Source: Desulforhopalus singaporensis
GTDB taxonomy: Bacteria; Desulfobacterota; Desulfobulbia; Desulfobulbales; Desulfocapsaceae
NCBI RefSeq assembly: GCF_900104445.1
Contig: NZ_FNJI01000024.1
Location: 21,524 to 85,523 of the forward strand
Direction of reading: 5' to 3'
Length of the DNA: 64,000 nucleotides
The notes beneath the pieces were generated by a model. It made no database searches. It was not told the origin of the DNA and saw only the letters and a list, made by a program, of their open reading frames with translations. Positions 7,771 to 16,816 of the stretch are shown here, piece after piece. Every line of letters starts with the position of its first letter. The stretch's first letter is position 1. The translations under genes were made by a program, and so were the position numbers.

Positions 7771-9567
7771 ATGGACAGCCCTTTACCGTTTAAGGTGGCC
7801 CTTGTTTCGATGCCCTGGGCAATCGTCAATCGCCCCTCGGTCCAGTTGGCCACCCTGAAGAGCTACCTGCAGCTGCAACAAGACATTCAAGTCGACAACT
7901 ATCACCCGTATCTGTCAATCGCCGCATCCCTGGGTCCGTCGCGCTATACCGAAATTGCCCTTTCCGGCATGGGCGGAGAAGCACTTTTTGCTCCCCTTGT
8001 CTTCTCAGGGAAAAAATCCGACAGCAGGATCCTGTTCAACCATCTGCTGGCAAACAGCAGGAAAAAGCAGCCGGATTTTGATGAGATTGCGGCGACAGTC
8101 GCCACCGCATGCGACGACTGGTTGAAGACCTTTACCTGCTCCGATTACAGCCTGATCGGGTTTTCGGTCTGTTTCAATCAACTCCTGCCTTCGCTTTATA
8201 TGGCAAAACTGATAAAGCAAAAGTACCCGGCGGCGGCGATCGTCTTTGGCGGCTCATCGTGTTCGGGCGGGCTGGGGAAATCGCTTCTGGCCCACTTTCC
8301 CGAAATCGACTACGTGATAAGCGGAGAGGGAGAAAGGGCGCTGGAAGCACTCTGCTCCTTTGTAAAAGGCGATAGTGTGCATTTGCCGGAAAATGTTTTT
8401 CACAGCAGCGAGGAAGCGGCGACAAAGAGTATGTCCCTGGTCGATCTTAACCAACAGCCTCCGCCCGACTACGACGACTATTTCCGCCAGATGCACCACC
8501 TTTTCACCAACCAGCCTTTTATCCCGGAAATTTCCCTGGAGTTCTCCCGGGGCTGCTGGTGGAACAAGTGCAGCTTCTGCAACCTCAACATCCAATGGCC
8601 GGACTACAGGTGGAAAAACGGCATGAAGATGGTGCAGGAGACGCTCGACCTTGCCCGCAGATACGAATTGCTGAACTTTAATTTTACCGATAATGCCCTG
8701 CCCCCCAAAGATGCTGATATTTTCTTTAGCGAAATCAAAAAACAGGCGATGGATTTCTCGTTTTTTGCCGAAATCAGGGCAACCCTCTTTCCCGACCGGC
8801 TAAGGCTCTATAAAGAGGGCGGTCTCAACACTGTCCAGGTCGGTATTGAGGCGCTGTCAACCTCCCTTCTTGAAAAACTGAAAAAAGGCACCACCGCCAT
8901 AGAAAACATAGCGGCAATGAAACACTGTTGCGAGCAGAACATAGCGCTCAAAGGCAACCTCATCGTCGAGTTCCCCTCGTCCTCTGACCACGAGGTGAGT
9001 GAGACCCTTGAAAACCTCGACTACGTGCTCCCCTACCCGCCGCTTGACACCGCTTCATTTTTCCTCGGGTTCGGCTCACCGGTTCACAGCTATTTCCACG
9101 ACTACGACATCCGCTCGCTGACAGTCCACTGCAAAAACAGGCAGTTGTTCCCGGAAAGGTACCAGAAATCAATGACCATGATGCTACTAGGCTACCGCGG
9201 GGATCGAACCATCCAGCGAAAGAGATGGAAGCCGGTCATACAGAAGGTCAGGGCATGGAATGAGTTTCATGCCAACAGAATGAATTTGACCCCGCCGCTG
9301 AGCTACCGGGACGGCAAAACCTTTCTGATCATCCGCCAGGAACGTCCTCACGGACCGCCACTGCAGCACCGGCTGCGGGGACTATCAAGAAGGATATACC
9401 TGGCCTGCGGAGAAATAATCACGCTGGACAAGCTGCTTGAACTCTTTACAGAAGTCAGGCGGGATCGGCTCACACTCTTTATCGAATCGATGTGTTTGAA
9501 AAGGTTAATGTTTAAGGAGCAGGATAAAGTTATATCGCTTGCAGTGCGGCAGGAAACGTGTCGATAA
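7771..9567 (+). CDS. Radical SAM protein with N-terminal cobalamin-type domain, related to RiPP-maturation C-methyltransferases
   Basis: The 598-aa protein opens with VALVSMPWAIVNRPSVQLA, the N-terminal signature of the radical-SAM family annotated as RiPP maturation protein 1, followed by a Rossmann-like B12-binding-type region with FGGSSCSGG and ISGEGERAL. The radical-SAM core starts near residue 260: RGCWWNKCSFCNLN, a CX4CX2C arrangement instead of CX3CX2C. It continues with VQVGIEALSTSLLEKLKKGT and GNLIVEFP. The C-terminal 150 residues are basic and unrecognised. It directly follows lolA. No precursor peptide gene was seen nearby. Substrate unknown; the family assignment is from motif memory. 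Confidence 0.72.
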   Translation: MDSPLPFKVALVSMPWAIVNRPSVQLATLKSYLQLQQDIQVDNYHPYLSIAASLGPSRYTEIALSGMGGEALFAPLVFSGKKSDSRILFNHLLANSRKKQPDFDEIAATVATACDDWLKTFTCSDYSLIGFSVCFNQLLPSLYMAKLIKQKYPAAAIVFGGSSCSGGLGKSLLAHFPEIDYVISGEGERALEALCSFVKGDSVHLPENVFHSSEEAATKSMSLVDLNQQPPPDYDDYFRQMHHLFTNQPFIPEISLEFSRGCWWNKCSFCNLNIQWPDYRWKNGMKMVQETLDLARRYELLNFNFTDNALPPKDADIFFSEIKKQAMDFSFFAEIRATLFPDRLRLYKEGGLNTVQVGIEALSTSLLEKLKKGTTAIENIAAMKHCCEQNIALKGNLIVEFPSSSDHEVSETLENLDYVLPYPPLDTASFFLGFGSPVHSYFHDYDIRSLTVHCKNRQLFPERYQKSMTMMLLGYRGDRTIQRKRWKPVIQKVRAWNEFHANRMNLTPPLSYRDGKTFLIIRQERPHGPPLQHRLRGLSRRIYLACGEIITLDKLLELFTEVRRDRLTLFIESMCLKRLMFKEQDKVISLAVRQETCR

Positions 9568-9727
9568 ACCGGGATTGTTCTGGTTCACGCACCAACAATG
9601 CTTGCCACCCTGCCAATCTGTGATATAGTTGGCCGTAACCTTTTTTCTCATATTGAGACGCAACCAAACCAGCGCCAGGCTCAAGCGAGCCGCGGCTAAC
9701 CCCAAAACCACAGTTTGACAGGAAGAC

Positions 9728-10930
9728 ATGACAGAAGCAAACAGTGACAGCTTTGAGGATCTGTTCAAAGCACAACAGACCAGGAAAATCAGGCACCTCA
9801 CCCCGGGGCAGAAAATCAAAGCAACCATCGTGGGCATAACCGAAGAGACCACATTTCTTGATGTGGGAGGCAAAAGCGAAGGTGTCTTGAACAGCTCCGA
9901 ACTCAAAGACGGAGAAGGAAACATTTCCTATCAACTAGGAGATGTCCTTGATGTTTATTTTCTCCAGGCGAAAGCCTCCGAACAGCTTTTCACCATGAGA
10001 ATCGGTTCGGGATCTTCCACTGCCCACCTGGAGGAAGCGTTCCGGTCATCAATCCCGGTTGAAGGTTTTGTCAAAGCGGAAATCAAAGGCGGCTTTGAGA
10101 TCACCCTCGGCGGTAACGTACGGTCATTCTGTCCCTATTCCCAGATGGGAATTCGCCGGGTGGAAGATAGCGGCAAGGAATACCTTGAAACCCATATGCA
10201 GTTTCTGATCACCCGTTTTGAGGAGAACGGGCGCAACATAGTGGTATCCGCCAGAGCACTTCAGGAAGCCTTGAGAGAGGAGATGCGCGAGAAGCTGCGC
10301 AACACCCTCGAAGAGGGACAGACCATCGACGGAACCGTAAGCTCAATCCGCGACTTCGGCGCATTTGTCGATATCGGCGGTGTCGACGGACTGATCCCGA
10401 TTTCCGAAATCGGCTGGTCAAGGGTGCAAAACGTGGCAGAGCATTTCACGGTGGGCCAGCAGGTAAAAGCGGTCATCAAAAAGCTCGACTGGGACAACAA
10501 CAGGATATCTCTTAGTTATAAAGAAACCCAGGAAGACCCGTGGGAAAAAGCTGCCGCCAGTTTTGCCGAAGGCTCGACCCATACGGGGACGGTGGCCAGA
10601 CTTGCTCAGTTCGGGGCCTTTGTAACCCTCGCCCCAGGCATCGACGGCCTGATCCACATTTCGAAACTGGGAGCAGGCCGGAGGATCAATCACCCTCGGG
10701 AGGTGCTGGAGGAAGGCCAGGATATCGATGTCAAAATCGAGTCATTCGACCTGGCCGACAAGAGGATCGGCCTGGTACCGGCAGATTACGTTTCCCAGGA
10801 AAGTGAACAGGAGCAGGAGCAAAAGGAATATCGTAAATTTATAGCCAAAAACAATGGCGCAAAAGAAAAGAAGACCGTCGGCAGTCTCGGTGCCCTGCTC
10901 CAGGAAAAACTGGCAAAAAAGAAAAAATAA
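9728..10930 (+). CDS. S1 RNA-binding domain protein (ribosomal protein S1-like)
   Basis: The 400-aa protein has four S1-type repeats: about residues 25-95, 105-175, 190-260 and 275-350. The third and fourth are the clearest (IDGTVSSIRDFGAFVDIGGVDG... and HTGTVARLAQFGAFVTLAPGIDG). Such four-repeat S1 proteins bind single-stranded RNA and can aid translation or mRNA handling; full S1 has six repeats, so this is a shorter relative. ATG at 9728 has AGGAAG close upstream. The tail is lysine rich. It ends at a strong hairpin (10961-11001). Confidence 0.88.
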   Translation: MTEANSDSFEDLFKAQQTRKIRHLTPGQKIKATIVGITEETTFLDVGGKSEGVLNSSELKDGEGNISYQLGDVLDVYFLQAKASEQLFTMRIGSGSSTAHLEEAFRSSIPVEGFVKAEIKGGFEITLGGNVRSFCPYSQMGIRRVEDSGKEYLETHMQFLITRFEENGRNIVVSARALQEALREEMREKLRNTLEEGQTIDGTVSSIRDFGAFVDIGGVDGLIPISEIGWSRVQNVAEHFTVGQQVKAVIKKLDWDNNRISLSYKETQEDPWEKAAASFAEGSTHTGTVARLAQFGAFVTLAPGIDGLIHISKLGAGRRINHPREVLEEGQDIDVKIESFDLADKRIGLVPADYVSQESEQEQEQKEYRKFIAKNNGAKEKKTVGSLGALLQEKLAKKKK

Positions 10931-10960
10931 CAAGCCATCCCGACTCGTAAAGTGCATAAA

Positions 10961-11001
10961 AACATCCCGGCAACACTCGGGTTGCGTGTTACCGGGGTGT
11001 T
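10961..11001. terminator. Strong hairpin between convergent S1-like and MFS genes
   Basis: A 16-bp stem (10961-10976 with 10986-11001, two G-T wobbles, nine-base loop) lies 30 bases after the S1-like gene. A run of five A at 10958-10962 gives a U-run on the minus strand, so it should stop the MFS transcript; on the plus strand it lacks a good U-tract. Confidence 0.7.
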
Positions 11002-11021
11002 TGCCGAAAATGTTGCAAAAG

Positions 11022-12206
11022 TTACCCGCGGCCAGGGCTGCCAGCCTGTTTATCCCCGGATACTATCAGCATGCCAGCCAGCAGGCTCCCTCCCCCGACC
11101 GCCACGGCAGTGACATGATAAGCAGAAACAATACCCCACATGTTCATACTGGTGCCGGCAAGAATTGCCCCGGTAAAAACCCCGGCGCTCATTGCAAAAC
11201 TGAACACCCCCATCATCGTGCCGTGCCCATACAGGTTTTTCGCCTCCAGCGATGCATATGCTCCGAGCAGCGCCCAGACGCACGCCTCGGTCACACCGAG
11301 AAAGAGATAAGTTATTGCCATCATGGCAAAACTGTCGATGGACGGAATGACAAAAATAAGACCACTAAGGGCCAGCGAACTGCCTAAAAGAAGAGGGAGT
11401 TTACTTACGGTATCACCAATTCTGCCAAAAGGGATCTGGAATACGGCATTAACCAGGGTCCTGCAGGCGATGACAATACCGATCTGCAACCCGGTCGTCT
11501 CCTGCCAGGCCGACATCAGCAGGGGCAAAAAAGCCATGGTCGGAACCATCACGATCATGGTGGCATAGCGTGCAACAAGGATTCCGCAGGTTTTTCGACT
11601 GGAAAGCATTGCAGAAAAACCGGCCAGCAATTTTTTTTTCGTTACGCTTTTGGTCCCGTCATTGCCGGGCATGAAGCGAACAACCAGCAGCAGTGCCATA
11701 AAGCTGAGCAGTGCCATGGCATAGAACACCACACGAAGCCCAAAAAAATCGTAAATACAGCCGCCGATCACCGGACCGCAGCCAATACCACAGAAGATAG
11801 CTATATTGAGATAGCTCATATAACGCCCTTCATGTCCAGCTGGGGCGAGCAGACTCATATACGCCATGGCAATAGGCACAATCATCGCCGATCCCACCCC
11901 GTGAAAGCCACGGATAGCGATCAGGTGAAAAACGGTATTCGCGGAGGGAATCATCAGTCCCACCAACCCGTATATGAGCAGACCGACCATGAGAAACCGT
12001 TTTCTCCCCCACTGATCGGAAAGACTTCCAACAACGGGTTGGAGCGCGCCCCTGGTGATAGAAAACGCGGCGATTATCATCCCCAGGGCAAACCCGCCGG
12101 CACCGAGATCCTTGGCATAAACCGGCATAACCGGAACTATTATGCCTATCCCCAGCAAGGCGATGAATATCGACAGGAGCAGGGTTATCACGGTGTACTT
12201 CTTCAT
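11022..12206 (-). CDS. MFS drug/metabolite efflux transporter, 12 membrane segments
   Basis: The roughly 394-aa membrane protein has twelve hydrophobic segments. The loop 2-3 motif GSLSDQWGRKRFLMVG is the A-motif of the major facilitator superfamily, and GIGCGPVIGG in segment 5 is the C-motif of drug:H+ antiporters of the DHA1 group (TetA/Bcr-like). It probably exports a small toxic compound using the proton gradient. The frame could start at a GTG at 12218, but ATG at 12206 with GGTGG just upstream is preferred. It stands alone, divergent from a histidine kinase gene. Confidence 0.85.
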   Translation of the reverse strand: MKKYTVITLLLSIFIALLGIGIIVPVMPVYAKDLGAGGFALGMIIAAFSITRGALQPVVGSLSDQWGRKRFLMVGLLIYGLVGLMIPSANTVFHLIAIRGFHGVGSAMIVPIAMAYMSLLAPAGHEGRYMSYLNIAIFCGIGCGPVIGGCIYDFFGLRVVFYAMALLSFMALLLVVRFMPGNDGTKSVTKKKLLAGFSAMLSSRKTCGILVARYATMIVMVPTMAFLPLLMSAWQETTGLQIGIVIACRTLVNAVFQIPFGRIGDTVSKLPLLLGSSLALSGLIFVIPSIDSFAMMAITYLFLGVTEACVWALLGAYASLEAKNLYGHGTMMGVFSFAMSAGVFTGAILAGTSMNMWGIVSAYHVTAVAVGGGSLLAGMLIVSGDKQAGSPGRG

Positions 12207-12268
12207 CTGTCCACCCACAAAATAGAATTATAACTTATTGTTTTACCAGATAAAATCAACTCATCACA

Positions 12269-12298
12269 TTGACAAAAAAAGACCGAAGGGACTACTAT
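12269..12298 (+). promoter_or_regulatory. Candidate sigma-70 promoter for the hybrid kinase gene
   Basis: TTGACA at 12269-12274 and TACTAT at 12293-12298 are separated by 18 bases, giving a predicted start near 12305 and a leader of about 150 bases before the kinase ATG at 12458. The -35 is perfect; the -10 is fair. Confidence 0.45.
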
Positions 12299-12457
12299 AG
12301 TTGCAAATCTCATGGAGTCAATCAGTCTTTTTTTGATTTATGGAACGAATAGGGTATAATTGCCGCTAACCCTGATACCGCAATCACCGATTTTACCGGC
12401 AGCTCACCTGTCGACTGGCTGGCTTTCATAAAAATAATCACCACAAATCACAACGAA

Positions 12458-14518
12458 ATGGCTTTTTTCATCAAATCCCGCCATACCGTTTACCTCCTGA
12501 GCGTGTTCTTCGCCGCCTATTCGATCATTGCCCTCACCTACATCAATCGTAACAACAGTGATCTCAAAAATGAGTTTGCCCATCATGCGGTTGTTATCTC
12601 CGATGATATATGGGCGCTCAACAAAGAGGGGGCCAATGCCTACCTGCAGCTTGTGGCGTATAAGGATCACTTCAGTTCCATAAGAGTATCCATACCGGGC
12701 GATCCCTCTTACCTCAATGTCGATTCCCCTCCTCTTTCTGGCCTTTTCGGCCTGCTTGAAAAGCTCAACCTTATCTGGAAACGCCAGCTCTCTTCTGCTA
12801 TCGAATACAAGGGACAGTTGATTGGCCACCTTTTCGGGACCAAGTATGTAAGAACGTTCTTTCCACTTGTAAATATTCTTATTTTCATGCTGTTCGGGCT
12901 GCTTCTCGTTGTTTTCGTGATTTCCCAGGCGGCTGGCAACAAAATGCTGAAAAAACAGGTGGAAGAGCGGAGCCTGCACCTGAGAAGAACCCGGAAGAGA
13001 TTTCAGGATCTGATCAACATGCTGCCGGAAATGGTACTGGAAACCGACACCGACGGCTTTATAATCTACGGCAACGATACCGCCCGCACCAACCTCAAGC
13101 TGACCCCTGGAGAATTCTTTGACTTTCTTGATTTCATCGACGCCAAAAACCGCGCTCAGGTACAGCAGGAATTCCAAAAATCACTCGAGGGCAGCAATTC
13201 TCATCTTCTTGAATGCAACATGGTGGTTAAAAACGGGAAAATGATTCCCGTGCTGCTGCGCATCTCCCCCGTTCACCGGGACGATGAAGTGTCGGGAACA
13301 CTGATGATCGCCATAGATATTACGAGACACCGGGAGATGGAGAAACAGCTCCAGCAGGACCAGAAGATGAAGACCATAGGTATCATGGCGGGCGGAGTCG
13401 CCCACGATCTCAACAATATTCTCTCCGGCATAATAAGTTACCCGGAATTCCTGCTGCTGGATCTGGAAAAAAACAGTGAAATGCGCAAACCTCTGGAGGC
13501 CATCAGGCAGGCGGGTCTTGACGCCGCCCGGGTGGTTTCTGACCTGCTCACCGTTGCCAGGGGGACCGCTGTCGACACGGAGACTACCAACCTCAACGAC
13601 CTGATAGTCCATTATCTCGATTCACCTGACTTCAAACAACTCACGCAGCAATATCCGCATATAACCGTCACGACCTTTCTCGCAGAGAAGCTGCCCAGTG
13701 TCGATTGCTCTCCCATCCATATACGCAAGTGTCTGATGAACCTGATAAGGAACGGATTTGAGGCAATTTCCAGCGAGGGAACAATAGAGATCCGTACAGC
13801 ACAGAGCCCGGCCCTCCCGGACTCGTGTGTTTCTGCCACCACCACTTCATGCATCCTCAGCCAGTCGCCCCCCCATGACGATTACGTACGAATAAGCATC
13901 TGTGACACCGGAATCGGCATAGACCCCCAGGAAATCGAACAGATTTTCGAGCCATTCTACAGCAAGAAGGTCATGGGAAGAAGCGGATCGGGCCTGGGCC
14001 TTACCGTGGTCAGGAATACCGTTTGCGAACACGGCGGCTCAATCAACGTCAGAAGCGGTAACGATAAGACCTGTTTTGATATATATTTTCCAGGGATCGA
14101 GAGCATGGTGCCCTCCAGGACCGAGCAAAAAAACTGGCGCGAATTTCTCGGTCACGGACAGACGGTACTGGTCATAGACGATGAATACAGGCAACGAATC
14201 ATCGCCCAGAAGCTGCTTGAGACACTGAACTACAAGGTAGTAACCGTTTCATCGGGAGAAAACGCCGTCGAATATCTGAAGAACAACCCGACCGAACTTC
14301 TGCTTCTTGACATGATAATGTCTCCGGGGCTCAACGGCCGCAGGACGTACGAACAGATCCTGAAACACCACCCGGACCAGAGAGCGGTCATAGTAAGCGG
14401 CTATGCCGAAGACGACGATGTGGAGGCAACCCTAAAAATGGGTGCCAGTTCATTTGTCGCCAAGCCATATACCCTGGAACGCCTCGGTTCTGCAATATAC
14501 AACACCATCAATCCATGA
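12458..14518 (+). CDS. Hybrid sensor histidine kinase with PAS and receiver domains
   Basis: The 686-aa protein has a membrane segment (about 11-27), a periplasmic part of about 110 residues, a second membrane segment (about 137-157), a short coiled coil, a PAS domain (about 180-290), the phosphoacceptor helix with GGVAHDLNN, an ATPase domain (ICDTGIGI, GSGLGLTVV) and a C-terminal receiver (about 565-686; LLLLDMIM with the phosphorylatable Asp, and a conserved KPY). It senses an unknown signal in the periplasm or cytoplasm. No separate regulator follows. A periplasmic binding protein gene comes 67 bases later and could be a partner. Confidence 0.9.
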   Translation: MAFFIKSRHTVYLLSVFFAAYSIIALTYINRNNSDLKNEFAHHAVVISDDIWALNKEGANAYLQLVAYKDHFSSIRVSIPGDPSYLNVDSPPLSGLFGLLEKLNLIWKRQLSSAIEYKGQLIGHLFGTKYVRTFFPLVNILIFMLFGLLLVVFVISQAAGNKMLKKQVEERSLHLRRTRKRFQDLINMLPEMVLETDTDGFIIYGNDTARTNLKLTPGEFFDFLDFIDAKNRAQVQQEFQKSLEGSNSHLLECNMVVKNGKMIPVLLRISPVHRDDEVSGTLMIAIDITRHREMEKQLQQDQKMKTIGIMAGGVAHDLNNILSGIISYPEFLLLDLEKNSEMRKPLEAIRQAGLDAARVVSDLLTVARGTAVDTETTNLNDLIVHYLDSPDFKQLTQQYPHITVTTFLAEKLPSVDCSPIHIRKCLMNLIRNGFEAISSEGTIEIRTAQSPALPDSCVSATTTSCILSQSPPHDDYVRISICDTGIGIDPQEIEQIFEPFYSKKVMGRSGSGLGLTVVRNTVCEHGGSINVRSGNDKTCFDIYFPGIESMVPSRTEQKNWREFLGHGQTVLVIDDEYRQRIIAQKLLETLNYKVVTVSSGENAVEYLKNNPTELLLLDMIMSPGLNGRRTYEQILKHHPDQRAVIVSGYAEDDDVEATLKMGASSFVAKPYTLERLGSAIYNTINP

Positions 14519-14585
14519 TATGGTCTACGCTTACTCTTTGCTGACTGGTCCTGACAGACAAGTTTATTAATACTGGAGCCAAATA

Positions 14586-15464
14586 ATGAAACCGACCGTG
14601 TTGCGTTACCTGTTTGTCACCATCCTGTTCGCCGTGTTTTTTTCCCCTCAGCAACCTTTTGCGGCCAATCCCCTGATCTGGCTCGAAGCTGATGCCCCGC
14701 CGTTTTTCATTCATGACGGTCCGTACCAGGGACAGGGATATGAAGACCTGATAACCGATATCGTTACCAACCATCTCCCCCAATACCAGCACATTCGCAT
14801 GAAGGCAAATATCTCACGGCACTACCAGCAATGGAAACAGGGAGAGCCGGCCTGCAGTCTTGCCATGTTCAAGACCCCCGAAAGGATGGAGTTCGCCTAC
14901 TTTTCAATTCCAAGCGTATTCACCCTTCCCGCGGTTCTCATTATCACCAAGGACAGATATGAGAGTTTCGGCGGGAGCAAGACTGTAAGCCTGGAGGAGA
15001 TTCTCTTGTCGGGCAACTTTGTAGTCGGCCGCTCGGAAAACCGCTCCTACGGTCAGGAGTTTGACAACGTGCTCGACAAGTTCGGCACCGACAAAAACAT
15101 CTTTTCCTATGAAGGACCGCAGCTCTCCGAAAATCTATTCAGGATGCTGACCGCAGGACGCATCGACGCCCTGCCGGGGCTCCCCGAAGAAGCCATGTAC
15201 CTGGCAGAGTCTCTTGGGCATCGAGATAAGATAATGACCCTCAATATTGTCGAAAACCAGGACAACCACAACGCGTCTCTTAGCTATGTGGCATGCTCGA
15301 AGAATGAGTGGGGCAAGAAGGCCATAAGCGCGATCAACGAGGTACTGCTCCGACAGCGTCCCACCGCAGAGTACAGGGCAGCCTACGAGCGCTGGCTCGA
15401 CCCCAGCAGCATCGAGCAATACCGGAAGCTGTACCGGGAAATACTCCTCAACACCAATGAGTGA
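14586..15464 (+). CDS. Periplasmic substrate-binding protein (family 3-like)
   Basis: The 292-aa protein has a signal peptide ending near PFAANP (residues 1-28) and the two-lobe pattern of amino-acid-type binding proteins: WLEADAPPFFIHDGPYQGQGYEDLITDIV near the start and YGQEFDNVLDKFG in the second lobe. No ABC permease or ATPase is next to it, so it may act as a sensing partner of the upstream hybrid kinase rather than in import. ATG at 14586 has GGAG seven bases upstream. It resembles the TIGR02285-type proteins from memory; the ligand is unknown. Confidence 0.7.
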   Translation: MKPTVLRYLFVTILFAVFFSPQQPFAANPLIWLEADAPPFFIHDGPYQGQGYEDLITDIVTNHLPQYQHIRMKANISRHYQQWKQGEPACSLAMFKTPERMEFAYFSIPSVFTLPAVLIITKDRYESFGGSKTVSLEEILLSGNFVVGRSENRSYGQEFDNVLDKFGTDKNIFSYEGPQLSENLFRMLTAGRIDALPGLPEEAMYLAESLGHRDKIMTLNIVENQDNHNASLSYVACSKNEWGKKAISAINEVLLRQRPTAEYRAAYERWLDPSSIEQYRKLYREILLNTNE

Positions 15465-15548
15465 GGCGACCACTGTACCGTACGGCACCCCAACATCCGC
15501 GCCGGACTACCACCTTTTTATCAACACTTCAACTCCTGTATAAACCTT

Positions 15549-16550
15549 ATGAACATTGATATACGCTCCCCCCTGGACATGCACCTGCACCTGCGGGAAG
15601 GTGAAATGCTTGCCCGGATTGCACCTCTTTCCAGTATGAGCTTTGCAGGTGGTGTCATCATGCCCAACCTCAAGGAGCCGGTCGATACTCTCGAAAAGGT
15701 TCACGGCTACAGAAAAGCTATAGAAGAACAGTGTAACCCGGATGAATTTACACCATACATGACAGCTTTTTTCAGGTGCTATTCCGCCGCGGAACTGCAA
15801 GCACTGCGCAGCGCCATAATCGGCATCAAACTCTATCCTGCAGGGATCACAACCCAGAGTGAAGCCGGAGTTTCCGACTTCAGCGGGATCGAAGAAACCA
15901 TTTCTGTCATGGAGGAGTTGCAGATACCGCTCCTGGTTCACGGAGAATCGAACGGTTTCGTGATGGATCGCGAAAAAGAATTTTTAAAAATTTATGAAAG
16001 GCTGGCGAAAAATTTCCCCAAGCTCCATATAATCATGGAGCATATCACCACCGCCGACGCTGTCGAGTTTATGGACAAATATCCCAACATCTCTGCCACT
16101 GTCACGCTCCATCACCTGTTCATCACCCTCGATGACGTTATCGGCGGCCTTATGGAACCGGACCTTTTCTGCAAACCGATAGCCAAAACGCCAAGAGATC
16201 TCGGAGCCCTCCAGGATGCGGTCCTCTCGGGTCACCCGAGGGTCATGTTCGGTTCCGATTCGGCACCCCACCCGCGGCAGAAAAAAGAGTGTTGCGGCTG
16301 TGCTGCAGGGATATTTTCAGCACCTGTCGCCCTGCCAATGCTCGCCGATTTTTTTGTAAAGAGGGGGAAACCGGAATTGTTGCAGGGGTTCGTTAGCGAT
16401 ATAGCCTGTCGCCGCTATAGGCTCACTCCTGTAAACAGGACGATACGACTCAGCCAGCAGAGCTGGCGGATTCCCGAACTGTATAACGGGGTCAAGCCTT
16501 TTGGCGCAGGTTGCGAAATCGGCTGGAAGCTGGCAACAGAGAAAAACTGA
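15549..16550 (+). CDS. pyrC: Dihydroorotase
   Basis: The 333-aa zinc enzyme cyclises N-carbamoyl-aspartate to dihydroorotate in pyrimidine synthesis. DMHLHLREG holds the first two metal-binding histidines, IKLYPAGITT the carbamylated lysine, LLVHGE and EHITTADAVEF further ligands, and GSDSAPHPRQKK the catalytic aspartate loop. Length and motifs match the short, E. coli PyrC-like class. There is no clear ribosome site. It is followed at 36 bases by a convergent small lipoprotein gene. Confidence 0.93.
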   Translation: MNIDIRSPLDMHLHLREGEMLARIAPLSSMSFAGGVIMPNLKEPVDTLEKVHGYRKAIEEQCNPDEFTPYMTAFFRCYSAAELQALRSAIIGIKLYPAGITTQSEAGVSDFSGIEETISVMEELQIPLLVHGESNGFVMDREKEFLKIYERLAKNFPKLHIIMEHITTADAVEFMDKYPNISATVTLHHLFITLDDVIGGLMEPDLFCKPIAKTPRDLGALQDAVLSGHPRVMFGSDSAPHPRQKKECCGCAAGIFSAPVALPMLADFFVKRGKPELLQGFVSDIACRRYRLTPVNRTIRLSQQSWRIPELYNGVKPFGAGCEIGWKLATEKN

Positions 16551-16586
16551 AAATTGCTCCAGACCACTTTTTTTGAAGTACCCGGT

Positions 16587-16808
16587 TCAGTCCTCAGCTT
16601 CACGTGCTTCGGCATCGGTTTCAGGAGGTGTAACGGTAACCTTGTTGATATCGGCATCTTCCTCAGCCTGTTCGTATAGAAACATCGCCGGCCCGGCCTT
16701 GCGCTCGGAACCACTATCGGGCCTGACCGGGTATTTGTGACCGGGATCACCGGGTGAAGCACAGCCGCCCAAAAGACAGACGGCGAAGAACAGGGCTGTC
16801 AAACGCAT
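16587..16808 (-). CDS. Small predicted lipoprotein
   Basis: The 73-aa product has a short basic start, a hydrophobic stretch and a lipobox LLGGC with the modified cysteine near residue 16. The mature part is charged and contains no known domain. It lies nine bases after the secreted protein gene at 16817 on the same strand, suggesting cotranscription. Function unknown; no homologue was recognised. Confidence 0.6.
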   Translation of the reverse strand: MRLTALFFAVCLLGGCASPGDPGHKYPVRPDSGSERKAGPAMFLYEQAEEDADINKVTVTPPETDAEAREAED

Positions 16809-16816
16809 GTTGTCCC

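Noticed and set aside
9568..9727. Possible precursor peptide gene next to the RiPP-type radical SAM gene
   Set aside because: The 160 bases contain no small frame with a ribosome site and a leader-core pattern.
9505..9934. Two long frames on the minus strand over the start of the S1-like gene
   Set aside because: They lie opposite a clear S1-domain gene and the end of the radical SAM gene, have no ribosome site and no recognisable product.
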